A stretch of DNA of 64,000 nucleotides from Armillaria gallica (Eukaryota; Basidiomycota; Agaricomycetes; Agaricales; Physalacriaceae), in the NCBI GenBank assembly GCA_037576215.1, contig JBANDB010000003.1, positions 4,712,001 to 4,776,000 on the forward strand, read 5' to 3'. How positions within the stretch are numbered: position 1 is the stretch's first letter; the number at the start of each line of letters is the position of its first letter. The position numbers and the translations under genes are program-made. This document shows positions 32,300 through 43,967 of this stretch, one piece after another. The notes beneath the pieces are model-generated. The model worked only from the letters and a program-made list of their open reading frames with translations, made no database searches and was not told where the DNA came from.

Positions 32300-33257
32300 G
32301 GTGGTAAAACGGAAGGAGCCAGCAGTGGCAGCGTCACGGTCGAGATAAAGATGTCGTAATGGAGCAACGCGACGGGAAGGACCAGGAAGGGTAACCCCGT
32401 CAAGTAACCGCCAGTTACTTCAAAGGGAAAGTAAAAGGGATACCAAGCCAAACAGGTTCGCCTGTACAAGGTAGGAGGTCACCCAAGGTCGCGGCAATTG
32501 GCCTTCAATCGCTTCAATCGAAAACAGAAATCACGTCTTCTGGGATCACCGGCTGTCATCGGCAGGCAGCTGTAATGATCACACAGTGTGTTCCTAGTTC
32601 CACCTAGCAAAACGCAACGTGTTGTCCATATATATATCTCTGCAGCAGTGCCTCTCTTCATTAATTCGAAAGGCACTGCCTGCGAAAATACAGACATCGT
32701 ACGTCCCAGCACTGGTCGATTTTGACGTTCATTTGTGGCTGTGCGTTTTTCTCCGTGGACCACGCTGTTCTCCGGAGCGGCGCTTAATATCTTTCATGTG
32801 GCCTTCAGACGCCTCGAGGACAGTTCCGCAAGCTCCGCGTCACAATTGTACATTCCGTGTAATGTCAGAATCTCCACATGTCAGCGTGTGCCTCATCACA
32901 TCTGAAACTGATCATCGGATCCGTAAGATACGACTTCATTCAAAATCATACAACTCTAGCAGGACTGTAACAATACCACGAACCTTTGGCTCAGAGTGCT
33001 TCATGAACTTTATTATAGACAAATGGAGGAACGACCAACCGTACACGTAATCGCTATGAAGTATATTGCTCACCTCGAGTTGCAACCAAGGGGCAGAGAA
33101 AAGTAAACAACAGAAAGGCAAAAATGTCCTCGTACCACTGCTGACGCTTCTGTGACCAGTGAAAAGATGAGTCTCGGAACAAGTCATAGCAAACGGTGGT
33201 GGGTGGGGTGGACGGACTGATCAAATGGTCTCCCTCTTCGTCCTCCTTCAGCGATGA
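32300..33257. other. Intergenic region upstream of the transcription factor
   Basis: About 960 bases between the transcription factor start and the stop of the BuGZ gene. An open frame at 32619-33050 has no support from motifs or splicing. A short TA run lies at about 32627. The region should hold the regulator's promoter. Confidence 0.4.
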
Positions 33258-34625
33258 TCATAAAAAATCCTCAGCACGCGCCCTCTTTTTGCCCCTCGAC
33301 TCTTCGCCCTGCTGAGCTTTATCAGTAGATTTAGCAACGTAGTACTTCGAATTGTATGCGCGTAGCTCGTCCTGTACACAATGGGGTCATCAAACCGGAA
33401 TCAGTCGGGACATTAAAAGATCACTGACAGGTGAGAAATTGGGGTCTTGGAACTTCAGATCGGTCTCTTTCTTGAACGGCGGTAGTATTTGTTTGAGAGC
33501 AGGAACGGGAAGTACCGGCATATGCGGAGTAGATGGTGGTTGGGACGACGGCGTAGGTGGCGGCGGAGTCGCGGGAACACTAGAACCAGCTGAGGTTATT
33601 GAGGTCATGGATCCATTTGTTGGTATCGGAGGCGGGAATGGAGGAGTGGCTCCCTGCTGCTGAGGAACGAAGGTCGGTGCAGGAGGGAATGGAGGCCTGA
33701 TAGCACCGGGAGGAGGCATTCCCGGAGCGAAAGGCGGCATTGGAAATCCAGGTGGGGGCGGACTATATGATGTAAAAATTTAGTAACGGTCAAGGTAGGA
33801 CATGAACGAACATGTACTCACCCCGGAGGGAAGCCGGGCATTGGGAACGGCGGTGGAAATGGTGGTTGACCTGGCAGCATGCCGGGGGGCGGCAGGAATG
33901 GAGGGACACCGGGAGGCATCCCAAGAGGCGGTCCGGGAGGGGCGGCAGTGGGAGCCGCGGCATATGCCTGAGGTGGCGCACCGTAGACACCACCTGAACT
34001 GGAATCCGCTGGGGCTAGCGCTGGTTCGGTGTTTCCAGCGCCCATTAACGCTTTGTGAGCTTCTAGAGCGGCCTTCAGCTCTTCCTCTGACATCGGACGG
34101 TTCTCTGTCTTGGGTCTCTTGGCAGGAGGTTGCGAGATCGAGCCAGCTGCGAGTCCAAGCTCAATCTCTTTTCGCCGCTTGTAATCAGCCACATCGGGCG
34201 CAGGTATGCCTTCCATCCCAAATATCTCTACCTCATAGCCATCTCTTCCTGGTATAGCGTTCTCAATTCGAGGCAGGCTGTCATGAAAAGTATCGTAAGG
34301 TTAGGGGAAAGGATCAAACACTAGAACGCACTTTTCGGGCTCAAGTTTGTGTACCTGCTGAATGTGCACCGCTAGTCCTCCGGCGGTATTGAGCCTTCGA
34401 GGGCACATGTTGCATTTGAAATGCTTAGCCTTTTGGTGTTGCATCAATACTGAAATGAGCCTTGTCAGTCGGCCAGCGAAACCAGCAAACGTTCATGCTG
34501 ACCCTTTTCGTCTTCAAATTCTCGCTCACAGTACCAACACCATGGCCGGATTATCTATGTAAATGAGTATAGGTATCGGAGAGATAGAGCAGCAATCTTA
34601 CCTGCTTGTTCTTCTTCTTTGCCAT
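33258..34625 (-). CDS. BuGZ/ZNF207 homologue, C2H2 zinc finger protein
   Basis: The first exon is short ([11 protein letters not shown] 34625). The next exons give [16 protein letters not shown], then [19 protein letters not shown] and [15 protein letters not shown], two C2H2 fingers in the ZNF207 spacing. The diagnostic [20 protein letters not shown] follows. The rest is a long Pro/Gly/Met low-complexity region (33400-34060) and, after an intron, a C-terminal block [18 protein letters not shown] with basic [10 protein letters not shown] ending at 33258. In animals BuGZ binds Bub3 at kinetochores, coacervates on spindle microtubules and also has a splicing link. The finger and IPGR blocks make the family clear; a Bub3-binding motif in the tail is not obvious. 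Confidence 0.9.
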
Positions 34626-34834
34626 ACTTCAGCGTTCTGGTCAACAGGGACTGAGGAAAGCTATTAGGGAGAGCTGGAGTGAAAACAGAATGATTACATA
34701 AACCTTCGGCTGCGAGCAAGCCGAACCAAGCCGAATCGAGTCATACTGATCGCCTCCTCACGACACAATAATTTTAGGTACACGAATTGATATACAAACA
34801 GTGAAATAGCAGACTCGGAAAAGAATCTAATGTA

Positions 34835-35577
34835 CTACATGGTTGCCGTCGCTATAGGGTGATGAAAAGGATGTGTTCCAGTCGTTAATGAAGTAAGCGG
34901 GGTGATCCGTTCACCCGATGATTCCCTCGATGCTATCATCGCACGCAGATATTCGATTTGCGACTTGATTTCTGCAAATTGGTTGGCCTGATACGATCTC
35001 TGCATGCGAACGAGAGACAGAAACTGGAACATGACGCATGCAGAGCCTATTATAAATGCGACAATAACTAAAATAAGCCTTAGTAAAAGAATGATAATGG
35101 GCGAAAGTGCATAGACTGACAGTGCATTCGGTATCTATGTCGGACGAGATAGTGCATATAGTGTAGATTCCAAGAGGGCTCCGGTACTTGATATGTTCTT
35201 CTCAGAGGAAACTCGATAGAGATACATCGTAGTTTGTGAGTGATGGCAAAAGACATGCACGCGGCAGCGGTGTTGAATAAGAGTGACGTTGCGGAAAGTA
35301 CACCGAACGGGGTGGTCATTATAGATGTCCTGGGGATATCTTTGAAGAAAGCGACGAGGACAATGAACACTGTGAGATATGCACACATAGTAGACTATCC
35401 AGCAGTCAGCTTTCACACCCTGGTGGCCACCACAAAGAAACTTACATGATACGTGGCAAATCTCGCGACCCGTTCCAAATCTTCAACTTGGAACTTAAAC
35501 CTATACTGACTTCGCAGGTCGTTCTCGTCGCCATATCTTAGCTCGTAGTCGCCAAAATCTGATATATCGTTAGACAT
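34835..35577 (-). CDS. Small multi-pass membrane protein, possible family member (unknown function)
   Basis: Three exons: ATG 35577 (MSNDISDFGDYELRYGDEND) to about 35446, a middle exon coding for AYLTVFIVLVAFFKDIP and GVLSATSLLFNTAAACMSFA, and a last exon beginning FIVAFIIGSACVMFQFLSLV with a hydrophilic tail (EIKSQIEYLRAMIASRES) ending at 34835. Three hydrophobic segments predict a membrane protein of about 210 residues. The segment LLFNTAAACMSFA resembles IIFNASATITSLL and IIFNCTAAVASLV in the genes at 18.3 and 36.2 kb. Function is unknown. Confidence 0.65.
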
Positions 35578-36176
35578 TTAGACGCTAGGATAAAGTGTTC
35601 AGACTTGCCATAAGCAACGCTTGCGGTGGTGTTGGTTGGTTGAAGAGAAAGAGGATCTATACGCAGAGATTCGTTTGACAACCACCTATGTTCGACAAGT
35701 ATTCCCGTACGTACGGTTAAAGGCCAGACCGTGCAAGCTCATAACTGCATAGGCGACAAGGAAAGGAAGACCAGGGTGCGCACTGCGATATTAGACGGCA
35801 AGGAAGGTTGTCACAGGGTAAGGACGAGAGGATTCGAGACTCAGAGCTTATTCAAAGGTTTGGAGGGTTTGGACCTAGATCATGATGACCGTGACAGTAC
35901 AGCCTTTAGGCTGCCTTAGGGCTCCGCTCCGGCCGTGAGGGGTCCGCGGTTATATGTACGTGATACAAAGTTACCGTGTGTCCATTGTCCATCCTGATTT
36001 CCATCAAGGTAGGTATGGTACAGCGCGTGATGAATTGAACCTTGGAGTACAAGTAAATACTTTAGTTTATTTAAATAAATAAAATAGCAAATATTATGGA
36101 AACCGTTCAGCGGATTTACTCCACTGCATCTAGTACTCTAGCAGACGCTCATAACTTAATCGAGAATCTATGCGTC
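35578..36176. other. Intergenic region
   Basis: About 600 bases between two tandem minus-strand membrane-protein genes. AT-rich TAAATAAATAAA-like sequence at 36063-36085 could belong to a 3' end. Nothing else is seen. Confidence 0.4.
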
Positions 36177-37110
36177 CTAACAGAAAGCAAAATATAAGGA
36201 AGAAAGCGCCAGAGCTGCCAAAGGAATGGTAGAAAAGGCTAATAACACCGAAGACACAACTTTGAGAGACGTGATACCCTCTTGTAACCACACAAGCATG
36301 AAAACTTGGACAACCACACAAACAAACCCGGCGCAGAAGTTGATGATCCCTAAGACCCCATTCATCAGTGGACAGACATTTCACGCTTAGGAAAAACGCT
36401 TACAATACCCAACAATCCACCTCCAGGATGATCCAATACCGAAACGATCTAGGATATCGATATTAGCAGACATCCAGCCAGCATGCGGCGGATCAAGACT
36501 CCTCCTTGCACCCCAGATGGGCACACTCCCGATTTTATCGACCATGACCAGCGAAGCGACAGCAGCTGTACAATTGAAAATGATTCCCCCATATGAAAAG
36601 ACCATCAAAGCAGAGAACGCAGGCGATGGAAGTAGGACAGACTGCGAATACGACATGATATGGACAGAGCATAAAGCCAGCAATGCGCACTGTTTACAAG
36701 AAGAGTTTGAGAGCTTTTGTCGATTTCATTGAATGATCGCACTCACCAGAAACAAAGAGCTCTGCGCTGTGGACTGCCAGGCTTTTTGGAACGAATGTAC
36801 CAGCGGAGGTACTTTATCTACGTGCAAAATGTTATACGTGAGGAAGCGTTCTTCATGAAATGATGCATACAGCTCAAGTCCATGTCATTATTGCCTTGCG
36901 CCTCGACGGATCTAGGACTGTAGTATCGACCGACTAAAACAAAGTCATTAAGAAAATAGTAATGGGAAAACGATTACGCATACCTTGAGTGTGGGTGTCG
37001 TCTGTAGAGGGTGGAGGACGAAGGTCCCAAGTAGGCTCTCTAGATATTGGGACGACGCCAGCAGGCAACGAATGATCAGAGCCATGGGCCCATTTTTCTG
37101 ACTTCGACAT
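36177..37110 (-). CDS. Small multi-pass membrane protein, family member 2
   Basis: Exons can be followed from ATG 37110 (MSKSEKWAHGSDHSLPAGVV) through RYYSPRSVEAQGNNDMDLS, KVPPLVHSFQKAWQSTAQSS, a hydrophobic exon (ALMVFSYGGIIFNCTAAVAS, then LVMVDKIGSVP) and a last exon (GIINFCAGFVCVVVQVFMLV, then LLAFSTIPLAALALSSLYFA) with stop at 36177. About four transmembrane segments follow a hydrophilic N terminus. An additional upstream exon with ATG 37441 (MASSGTSTATYMQWERSYQG) may belong to it. The layout matches the gene at 18.3 kb segment by segment. I do not know the function; such families are common but unstudied in mushroom-forming fungi. Confidence 0.65.
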
Positions 37111-37441
37111 GGATGGGGAGGACTTGGAGAGGTGCTTTGTGATACCCAGAGCCCTTCTCAGGTGTTATATCTATGTTTTTGCTACAGCATACCGCCTGGT
37201 CTTTATACTTACTCCGTGCGCCACTAGAGTCGTTGACAGAGGTTGGCTGTCCGAGGCAGTGGTCGTCGGAACAAATATAGACGATCAAGGCTTTAAATTA
37301 ACTTTGCATTGGCGGGGCGATGCCGCTTCTCGGTCTTTGGCCCGATAGAAGTGCTTGGGACTCGTGCTTATCGGCCACTGAACCTTGGTAAGAGCGCTCC
37401 CACTGCATGTATGTGGCAGTCGAAGTTCCTGATGAAGCCAT

Positions 37442-38021
37442 GATAGGCGACACCGGGGAGCTCCCTAATATTGCACTCCAGACATGTTTGAACATTATTA
37501 CGCAGCATAGAAAACGCACCTATACCACATTTTTCCGAACACCGCCGGAACGGTTTGAAAGATCAGCATGATAATAAGTATACACTAGAGGCTCGTCAAC
37601 GAACTATAAACGAAGCCTGGTGACAGGAGCTGCCAATAACGGTATAGGTGCCAACTAATTGCTGACAAATGTTGAATACATGTACAACGAAGTATGAGGT
37701 AGATCAGACTCGAGATGCATAAACTACCACAGGAGTACGCATAGAAGTGGAAATATAAATAAATAAGCGCGTTGGAGAGAGCAAGAAGACGGTCCTGACG
37801 TCTGAAAAGCAATTTAAAGATGCAAGCTCTTCAGGGTGAATGACGGAAGAAACCGATGCCAGATCGTAATAGCAAGATACGACGACAGAGGAGGATGAAG
37901 CTGGCAATCTGATTTCCGGTGGCGTGTTGCTGCGAGTAAATGGACGTGGGCGAAGGGTGTTGGGAAGGAGTGTGCCGTGATGAAATGACCGAGGAGTATC
38001 AAGAGTGAGTATTTTAAACCA
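37442..38021. other. Intergenic region
   Basis: About 580 bases with no supported coding exon. Short AT-rich stretches are present and it should contain promoter sequence of the membrane-protein gene to the left. Confidence 0.35.
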
Positions 38022-39326
38022 TTACCGCGGAGTGGAGGGGAAAGAATTTGCAGCAGATTCGTCGCCACTGTAAACAGAAATGGCGGAAGAATAGAGGGAG
38101 GTCTCCGGAGAGGGAGCCCGAAGGCGAGCGTCACTGACGCCGTCTCGACCTTCGAGAGCTGCAATGAGCGAATAAATGGCTTGGTCATTTTCGACGGAAG
38201 ACGTTGTGCTTGTGTGGGCGAGTACTGGATCCTCGACGTGTACATCGCTGAAAGGGTTCACAGCCCGTTCCTTGCCTTTTTCGCTGCGCGGAATGCGAGG
38301 CACATCAGGAATTTTTGAGCGGACTGACACGGAGGATCCTTGAGCATTGAAGAAGGGATTGCCGAAACTTCTCCTTCGCTCAGTGGGGCTGGTGAACGGG
38401 TTCTTATCAGGGTCAACTATTTCAGCCTGTTGACCATCAAAATTCACCACCTCCGCTGATTCCCAACGATGTGGCTCCGAAGAAGTCAGAGGTGGAGTCG
38501 GAATGGCCATATCCAATGACGGAGACATGGAGCCCGACATATGGACCGAGCGAAGGGACAGAAAGGACTCGTTGGCTGTGGAATGCCAAGACACGGCCTG
38601 GGATTCTGCTCTACCGGCAAACGGTTTGGCGGGTTCTGGGACATCGGCCGATGCCAGCTCTTTGGCAAGATTAGGATGGTAAGGGGAAAATGGATGGGGC
38701 TCAAGGTCGAACTGCGGTGGGTCCTCCGTTGTGTGGGTGTACGCCGTTCGCACGCTCGGTGACTTCTTGAACATAGTGAGCTTCTCCATCGGAGCGACAC
38801 TCACTCCACCATCAACTTCTTTCATGTGGTATCTACCCTCCGATTGAGGAGGGTCCTCGAGCCTATCCCAGTTCTCCAGACGTGACCGTGACCGTTCGTG
38901 TTCTCCGCGAGCATTGCGACTCGCAGACATGGTAGGGGCAGGACCTTTACACTTCACCTTAGGTATGGCACATTTGTAAAACCAGATGCCCAGTACAATA
39001 AGGAACACGGCCCCCGCGAACGCGCCGACACAAGCGCCTACGACTGTGCCTACGGGAATTTCCTTGCTGGTTGCGGCGTCCGTGGCGGTAGGTTCTGATG
39101 ATGAGGAAGCGGTCGATTTAGTTCGGAAAGCAGATGCGGATGTCTTGAATGCGACGGACACTACACCAGAGTCGACGTCGGCGGTGGTTGCGGAAGAATC
39201 ATAGGCCAAAGTCGTGACAGTACTGGCAACATCGCCAACGGTGATCCCATTGCTGGCAATACCGGCCGCGGTGGTAGCGGGCGGTGGGCCTGGGGTTTGG
39301 CGGCGGATACGACGATGAGCGACCAT
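38022..39326 (-). CDS. Single-pass membrane protein with long Ser/Pro-rich cytosolic tail
   Basis: A single unspliced frame of 434 residues. Residues 1-90 are Ser/Thr/Ala-rich, typical of an O-glycosylated outer segment, although no classical signal peptide is visible. One transmembrane helix spans about residues 92-118 (VGACVGAFAGAVFLIVLGIW), followed by a Cys/Lys stop-transfer segment. The remaining 310 residues are polar, with many SP/TP sites and several NPF motifs (KNPF, GNPFF, VNPFSD), which in other proteins bind EH-domain endocytic adaptors. It resembles the Mid2-like or Wsc-like layout of fungal surface sensors, but there is no Cys-rich WSC domain. Function is unknown. Confidence 0.75.
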   Translation of the reverse strand: MVAHRRIRRQTPGPPPATTAAGIASNGITVGDVASTVTTLAYDSSATTADVDSGVVSVAFKTSASAFRTKSTASSSSEPTATDAATSKEIPVGTVVGACVGAFAGAVFLIVLGIWFYKCAIPKVKCKGPAPTMSASRNARGEHERSRSRLENWDRLEDPPQSEGRYHMKEVDGGVSVAPMEKLTMFKKSPSVRTAYTHTTEDPPQFDLEPHPFSPYHPNLAKELASADVPEPAKPFAGRAESQAVSWHSTANESFLSLRSVHMSGSMSPSLDMAIPTPPLTSSEPHRWESAEVVNFDGQQAEIVDPDKNPFTSPTERRRSFGNPFFNAQGSSVSVRSKIPDVPRIPRSEKGKERAVNPFSDVHVEDPVLAHTSTTSSVENDQAIYSLIAALEGRDGVSDARLRAPSPETSLYSSAISVYSGDESAANSFPSTPR

Positions 39327-40630
39327 GACGGAGCGAAAAGGAATGTAGGAGGAAAAGAGTGTACAAACGCCAAAAGAAGAGGCGCAAAATGAATCAGAGC
39401 CTGTAACCTAGTCAATAACAGATATCCTTTGCTGAAAAAGAGGCAATACGAACGAATAGTGCGACGAAAACGAAAGCAGCATTCAAGAGACCGTCAGATC
39501 CGAGCGGTGAAACGACGACGTTGTTCTTGTAGTCGTCGTGAAGAAGGGGGTAAAGTAGAACTGAAACAAATACGGTCTTGTTCCCACGGAACCGGGACGA
39601 GGCCGCCGCACCTCCGGTCGCATCAATTGCAAATTTTTTCATCTCAGTTCCCTGAATCTTTAGTAATTTCTGTGAAAAATATTAACCTGCTCAGACTTCT
39701 TCGAAGCGCCGCTCTCGTTATCGTTGTATCTATAGCAAGAAATCCCAAGAAGCTCACCTCGACGAGAATTTCACATCATCTTCTATTCCAACGTCGACAT
39801 ATTATTATCAAACTATATTGCTCCAGTGCTCCACCGCAGTCTGGATTTCCTCTAGCCATTTCCTAAACAAACGGTCCATTCACTGGGGAATCGCTAGATC
39901 AGGGCTTGTTTTCGCAATCTGATAGCGGCTTGAAATTTGATGCCTGATATTCGCGTCGCTAAGAATCGGACACCATACTCACTCCTTGTTCTGTACGGTC
40001 AGTATTAGCGCAGTCATGGCTCGTGGCCTAAAAGTCGAGTATCGATATTAACGTGATCCAGATGCGCTTTTGGAACTCGTTGTGTACGATATCTACACCT
40101 TGTTACTTCCATTACCATTGGTAACCAAAGGATACTTACGGCAGGTGATTTTGTCGTCGCGACTCATAGATATTCTTTCTACGCCATCCTCTGTCCCCTC
40201 TGAATGGTGGCGTAGGTAACATTCATGCTAGTAGGGCAAGCAAAGACGCACAGAACCGATTTAAGGCAACGAAGTCATACCAACCAACATCACTACAAGG
40301 AGAGCACCTTCTGATCGAATATAAATTGGCGCGCCATGTTGGAAATATAACCAAGAAGCCAATTGCTCTCGTGGAGGATGAGCGAGCTCATGAGTGGATC
40401 TGTAATTGGAGAGTTTGCGGATTTTTAAGAATGTGAGTTTGGTAAACAGTCTTGTCAAACATTTTCAGGCAACTGGCAATATTTTGTGTATCTTGTTCTC
40501 GCAATGAGTAAAGTAGCATCATCACATGGCTATATTACCTATGAATTGTCATGGAATCTGTTTCCTGATAGAAAAAAGGCCGTAGGGACTGACCTACGAT
40601 ATAAATGGGAGACCCTCATAACGCAATACG
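39327..40630. other. Intergenic region of about 1.3 kb
   Basis: No open frame here shows motifs or splice-consistent extension. The part next to 39327 should hold the promoter of the surface protein. The rest is unexplained. No repeat or RNA gene is recognised. Confidence 0.4.
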
Positions 40631-41582
40631 TCACGTCCTCCGCGTCCTAAAGGCCTGTCCACCACGTACACCTGTCATCGTGGCTGACGAACCGGGCCTC
40701 CACCACTCCAGAACAATATTCTTCGCAAATATTTCACCAAAACCAAGCATGACGCCATTGACAAAAGGTAGAAGGAAGTTTATCGCTAAAGAAGAAAATA
40801 ACGCGTTGACACGAGCACGCGTTGACAGAGAAGAATCGAAGATGGCGAGTGTAGCAGATACGGGGACTTTAGTGTCTTGTGAACGTTGTCGAACTGGGGA
40901 AGAATTCTCCGTATGCTCGGGGAAGGACATTGAGGGGAAGGACGAAGTTATGGATGAAGGGACATCCTCCCATTTCTGAGAGTCTTCGCTCTGCGAGGGA
41001 GGAGCCGGACCGGGGTTGTGGGGCTGACATAGGTTTAGAAGCAGGGACAGACATACGCGAAGGAACTTACGGCGGCTGGTAGCTCGATTGTTACGATATC
41101 CCCACCAGAATCAGCGACACTCGACGAAAGTCCAGATACCGAGGAAGGAGCCAAACTGTTCCCTTTACTTCCAACCCTTTCCCAGCCCTCGTTTGAATCT
41201 TGCAGAGACGATTCGCGTTCCTTCGCACGTACGCCTTCCCACCGCGCTCGTTCTCTTTCCGCCTTCTCTCGAGCTTCGGCAGACTGTGACCGCCACGTTT
41301 CTACTTGAGATTCGTACTCTGATTTCCAGGACTCTAGAACTTCGCTGGAAACGAGAGGCTCCGAAGGCTTTGGCGCAGATGCCGTGTCGGTAGCGGTGAC
41401 CTCCGCATCGTCCCTCGAGGTGCTATGGTCGGCATGACCCGTCGAATCCCGACGAGGTGGAGGAGTAAATGCTTGGTTCAAAGCAGCCTACAAAGTGGTG
41501 AGACCCAGATCTAGGTTCAAGTAGAATGATTTACTTCGAGTAAGGACTCGTCTGCGCCATTAAAAGACCTTTGCTCGTCCAT
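40631..41582 (-). CDS. MIM1: MIM1/TOM13 mitochondrial outer-membrane import protein
   Basis: Three exons: ATG 41582 (MDEQRSFNGADESLLE), a long middle exon to about 41068 and the last exon to the stop at 40631. The final third carries the family signature, a single membrane helix INFLLPFVNGVMLGFGEIFA containing the conserved LPFVNG and a GxxxG-like pattern. Mim1 sits in the mitochondrial outer membrane and inserts helical outer-membrane proteins, including Tom20 and Tom70. Yeast Mim1 is only about 113 residues, but this protein has roughly 200 extra residues in front, with a charged coiled-coil-like part (WRSQSAEAREKAERERARWE). The helix makes the call firm; the role of the extension is unknown. 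Confidence 0.88.
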
Positions 41583-42024
41583 ACCAAAGACGCTGTACGA
41601 CAAGGCAGCTAGAGCGTTAAGAGCTGTTAAGAGGAGAGGAAAGATCCCGTGACCTTCCGAAAACTCAAAAATATAAATAAATAATTCAAAATTTAATTAT
41701 TGCCGAACGTAAATTGCTGTGAGCATTACAGGCTAAAGCATTCTCGAACATGGAACCTCACTGGAGTGAGCTAGCGGCCCTCTGATGACGTTCATTTGGT
41801 ATGTTCAAGCTGTACCCATGCTCAAACGAAGCAGGAACTGATTTCATTGATAAACTTACCATGCCAGGCAGCGGCCGAGATCCCGAAATCCTTAGTACTC
41901 AAGGAATCCATTATGAATTGAAGCGAAATCAGCAAACGGTTCTGGGAATCTTCCTGGCGTATGTGGGCTTGCGCGTGAATCATCTGGTCAATCTCGCGTC
42001 GACGGCATACAGACATGCAACTAA
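41583..42024. other. Intergenic region
   Basis: About 440 bases between MIM1 and the XLF-like gene, both on the minus strand. No supported coding sequence. Confidence 0.4.
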
Positions 42025-43584
42025 TTAGAATCGCTTTCCCCCTATTTTGATCGGCTGTCTCGTTCCTCGTCTGGCCTCCCCAGAAACGGTTCCTCGTTTC
42101 ACAATGTTGCTTTTACCTTCACTATCCTCATCGCTGGACGATGATTTTGGCCTCACCTTCTTCTGCGGTCTCACGGGAGAAGAATCGGTATCTGAAGATG
42201 GTAGCTGGGTTGGTCGCTTCTTGGCAGGCGTCGGTAGAGGAGACCCAGGCTTGTCTGGCTGTTGTAAAAGGGCTTTACCCTTTCCCTTGTCCATGCTGTT
42301 CTCCTCTTCGTCGTCAGAATCATCGGTGGCCGAGTCTGATTCTGGTCCTGCTTGGCGGACATCGGCCTTAGTCCGATCTGGTGAGATGGATTTGCTTGCA
42401 GGTTTAAGATCTTCCTTCTCTATCTGAATTAGATATGTCAATAACAATTCCATGAGCAGCCAAAACCGAAAACTGACCATAACGGGTGAAGGTGTGCGGG
42501 CCGGCTGAGAACTACGAGATTTGGCACCTTGTTTCGAGGATGGTGGAGGCAATATCTCAAATTCAGGTTTTTCAGCCGAGGTAAGTATAATCGCTTGTCG
42601 AACATGAGTGCTATCAAAGCCTCAAGATATTGTTATCGATGACTTACGAAGATCCGATGCAAAATTGAACAGGGCCGTGGTACGACGAAGGACTGTAGCT
42701 ATGCGAGGCTTTGATATTGCGTCCTTGATATGTATATCCACATTACGCCTAGCAGTCCGTCCAACCTTGTCGACGACCTTAAATTGAATGCTATGAATTT
42801 CGTCCAAGTGAATCAAGTTCAGCAACCTCACCTTCGTCAATTCTGCGTCGGATACCTCACCAACTGAGTCCTTCGAGGAAAAAGCTAGATGACCCATACT
42901 GATGAGAGGAAGCACAAGGTGTTTAGACAGAATCTCCGCTGAAGCTCGATAACCAAGGAAACAACTCTCCCATCGCCACTTGAATGACTGGTCTTCAAGA
43001 GTGCACGCAACATCCTGGAAGCGGGGCATTAGATATCGTTTGCAGCACTCAAACAATTTATGATACCGAGAAGTTAGTTTCCACGACTTCAAACGAGAGG
43101 TCTGTGATCCCCCCAAGAGAATGCGCGTTAGAGAGGAGCTCGAGGGTATGTGCTCTCCATTCTTCTTCGTCAACCATCGAGTTTGAACTAGAAATCGGTT
43201 CCAGGCCATTCACTTCTCTCCATCGACGCGCGAACTGAGGTCCAGAGAGAGCTGGAACAATCACTTGGTAAAGAAGAATGATATACAGAAGAAAATAGAC
43301 GCCACCTTCACCCCATACTGCCTTAGTATCCGTGATCAGTACACAGCATGTCAAGTCAGCCGGAGACGCGTAAAACTTCTAGAGGAGTCCGAGGAACAAT
43401 ATTGGGAGACTGCATCTGGTGTACAGGAAACAAACGAACGATGAGATAGGGTATGGACTTGAGTGTATCGATTTTGACCAACCACTCCTTTGTCAGAAGT
43501 TGTTCCAAAGTATCCTGTGTCGAAGTAAATGCATGTAGTAGAAATGTAAACGAAACTGAGTCGCACTTCAGATAGGATTTCCAT
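42025..43584 (-). CDS. XLF/Nej1-like non-homologous end-joining factor
   Basis: Exons join to give LEQLLTKEWLVKIDT, then CCVLITDTKAVWGE, FARRWREVNGLEPIS and WRAHTLELLSNAHSLGG, followed by SFKWRWESCFLGYRASAEIL, LPLISMGHLAF and KVGRTARRNVDIH. These match the globular head and start of the stalk of XLF proteins. The C-terminal half is disordered, Ser/Lys-rich, and ends in basic PIKIGGKRF, as in XLF tails that contact Ku. XLF works with XRCC4-ligase IV to join DNA breaks. The first exon is uncertain: ATG 43584 with a 37-base intron is my best reading, but an alternative upstream start exists to 43670. Confidence 0.78.
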
Positions 43585-43967
43585 CGTAATTGTGGTGCAT
43601 ATAAGAGACTCGATGTAACGTGTGGTAACAATGGCAAACAAATATACGCGGACTTGTCTTCCACCATCACGGCGGAAGGACTCGAGTTTTAGACCGTCTT
43701 ATATTGCCTCTCGTCAGCCCATGTAAGTACGTTGGGACGGCCCGAGCTGACTCCGAAGAGACTATCGCTGTGCTCTAGGCAAAATGCTGATGATTGCGCT
43801 AACTACGAACACGAAAGCTATCTAACTGCCCAAAGCTCCTGCCAAACATGACCAAATGCGACAGGTCCCACTACTACAACGTCTCTTGTTTCTTTGATGT
43901 TTTCGCGCTTCATCTGAAAGTTATAGGCCCTTTCCATTTCTTCAAAGCTTTCAACTTCGTACGGGCC

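Noticed and set aside
32619..33050. 143-codon plus-strand frame
   Set aside because: Composition is not protein-like and it lies in the promoter region of the transcription factor gene.
39429..39866. 145-codon plus-strand frame
   Set aside because: Arg/Lys/Ser-rich with no recognisable domain, no splice support and no start context; more likely chance in an intergenic region.
40605..40979. 124-codon plus-strand frame over the MIM1 gene
   Set aside because: Exact antisense shadow of the conserved MIM1 exon.
43848..43967. Upstream extension of the FHA/G-patch frame
   Set aside because: Frame is open, but the sequence is Phe/His-rich and unlike a family N terminus; the ATG at 43968 has the better context.
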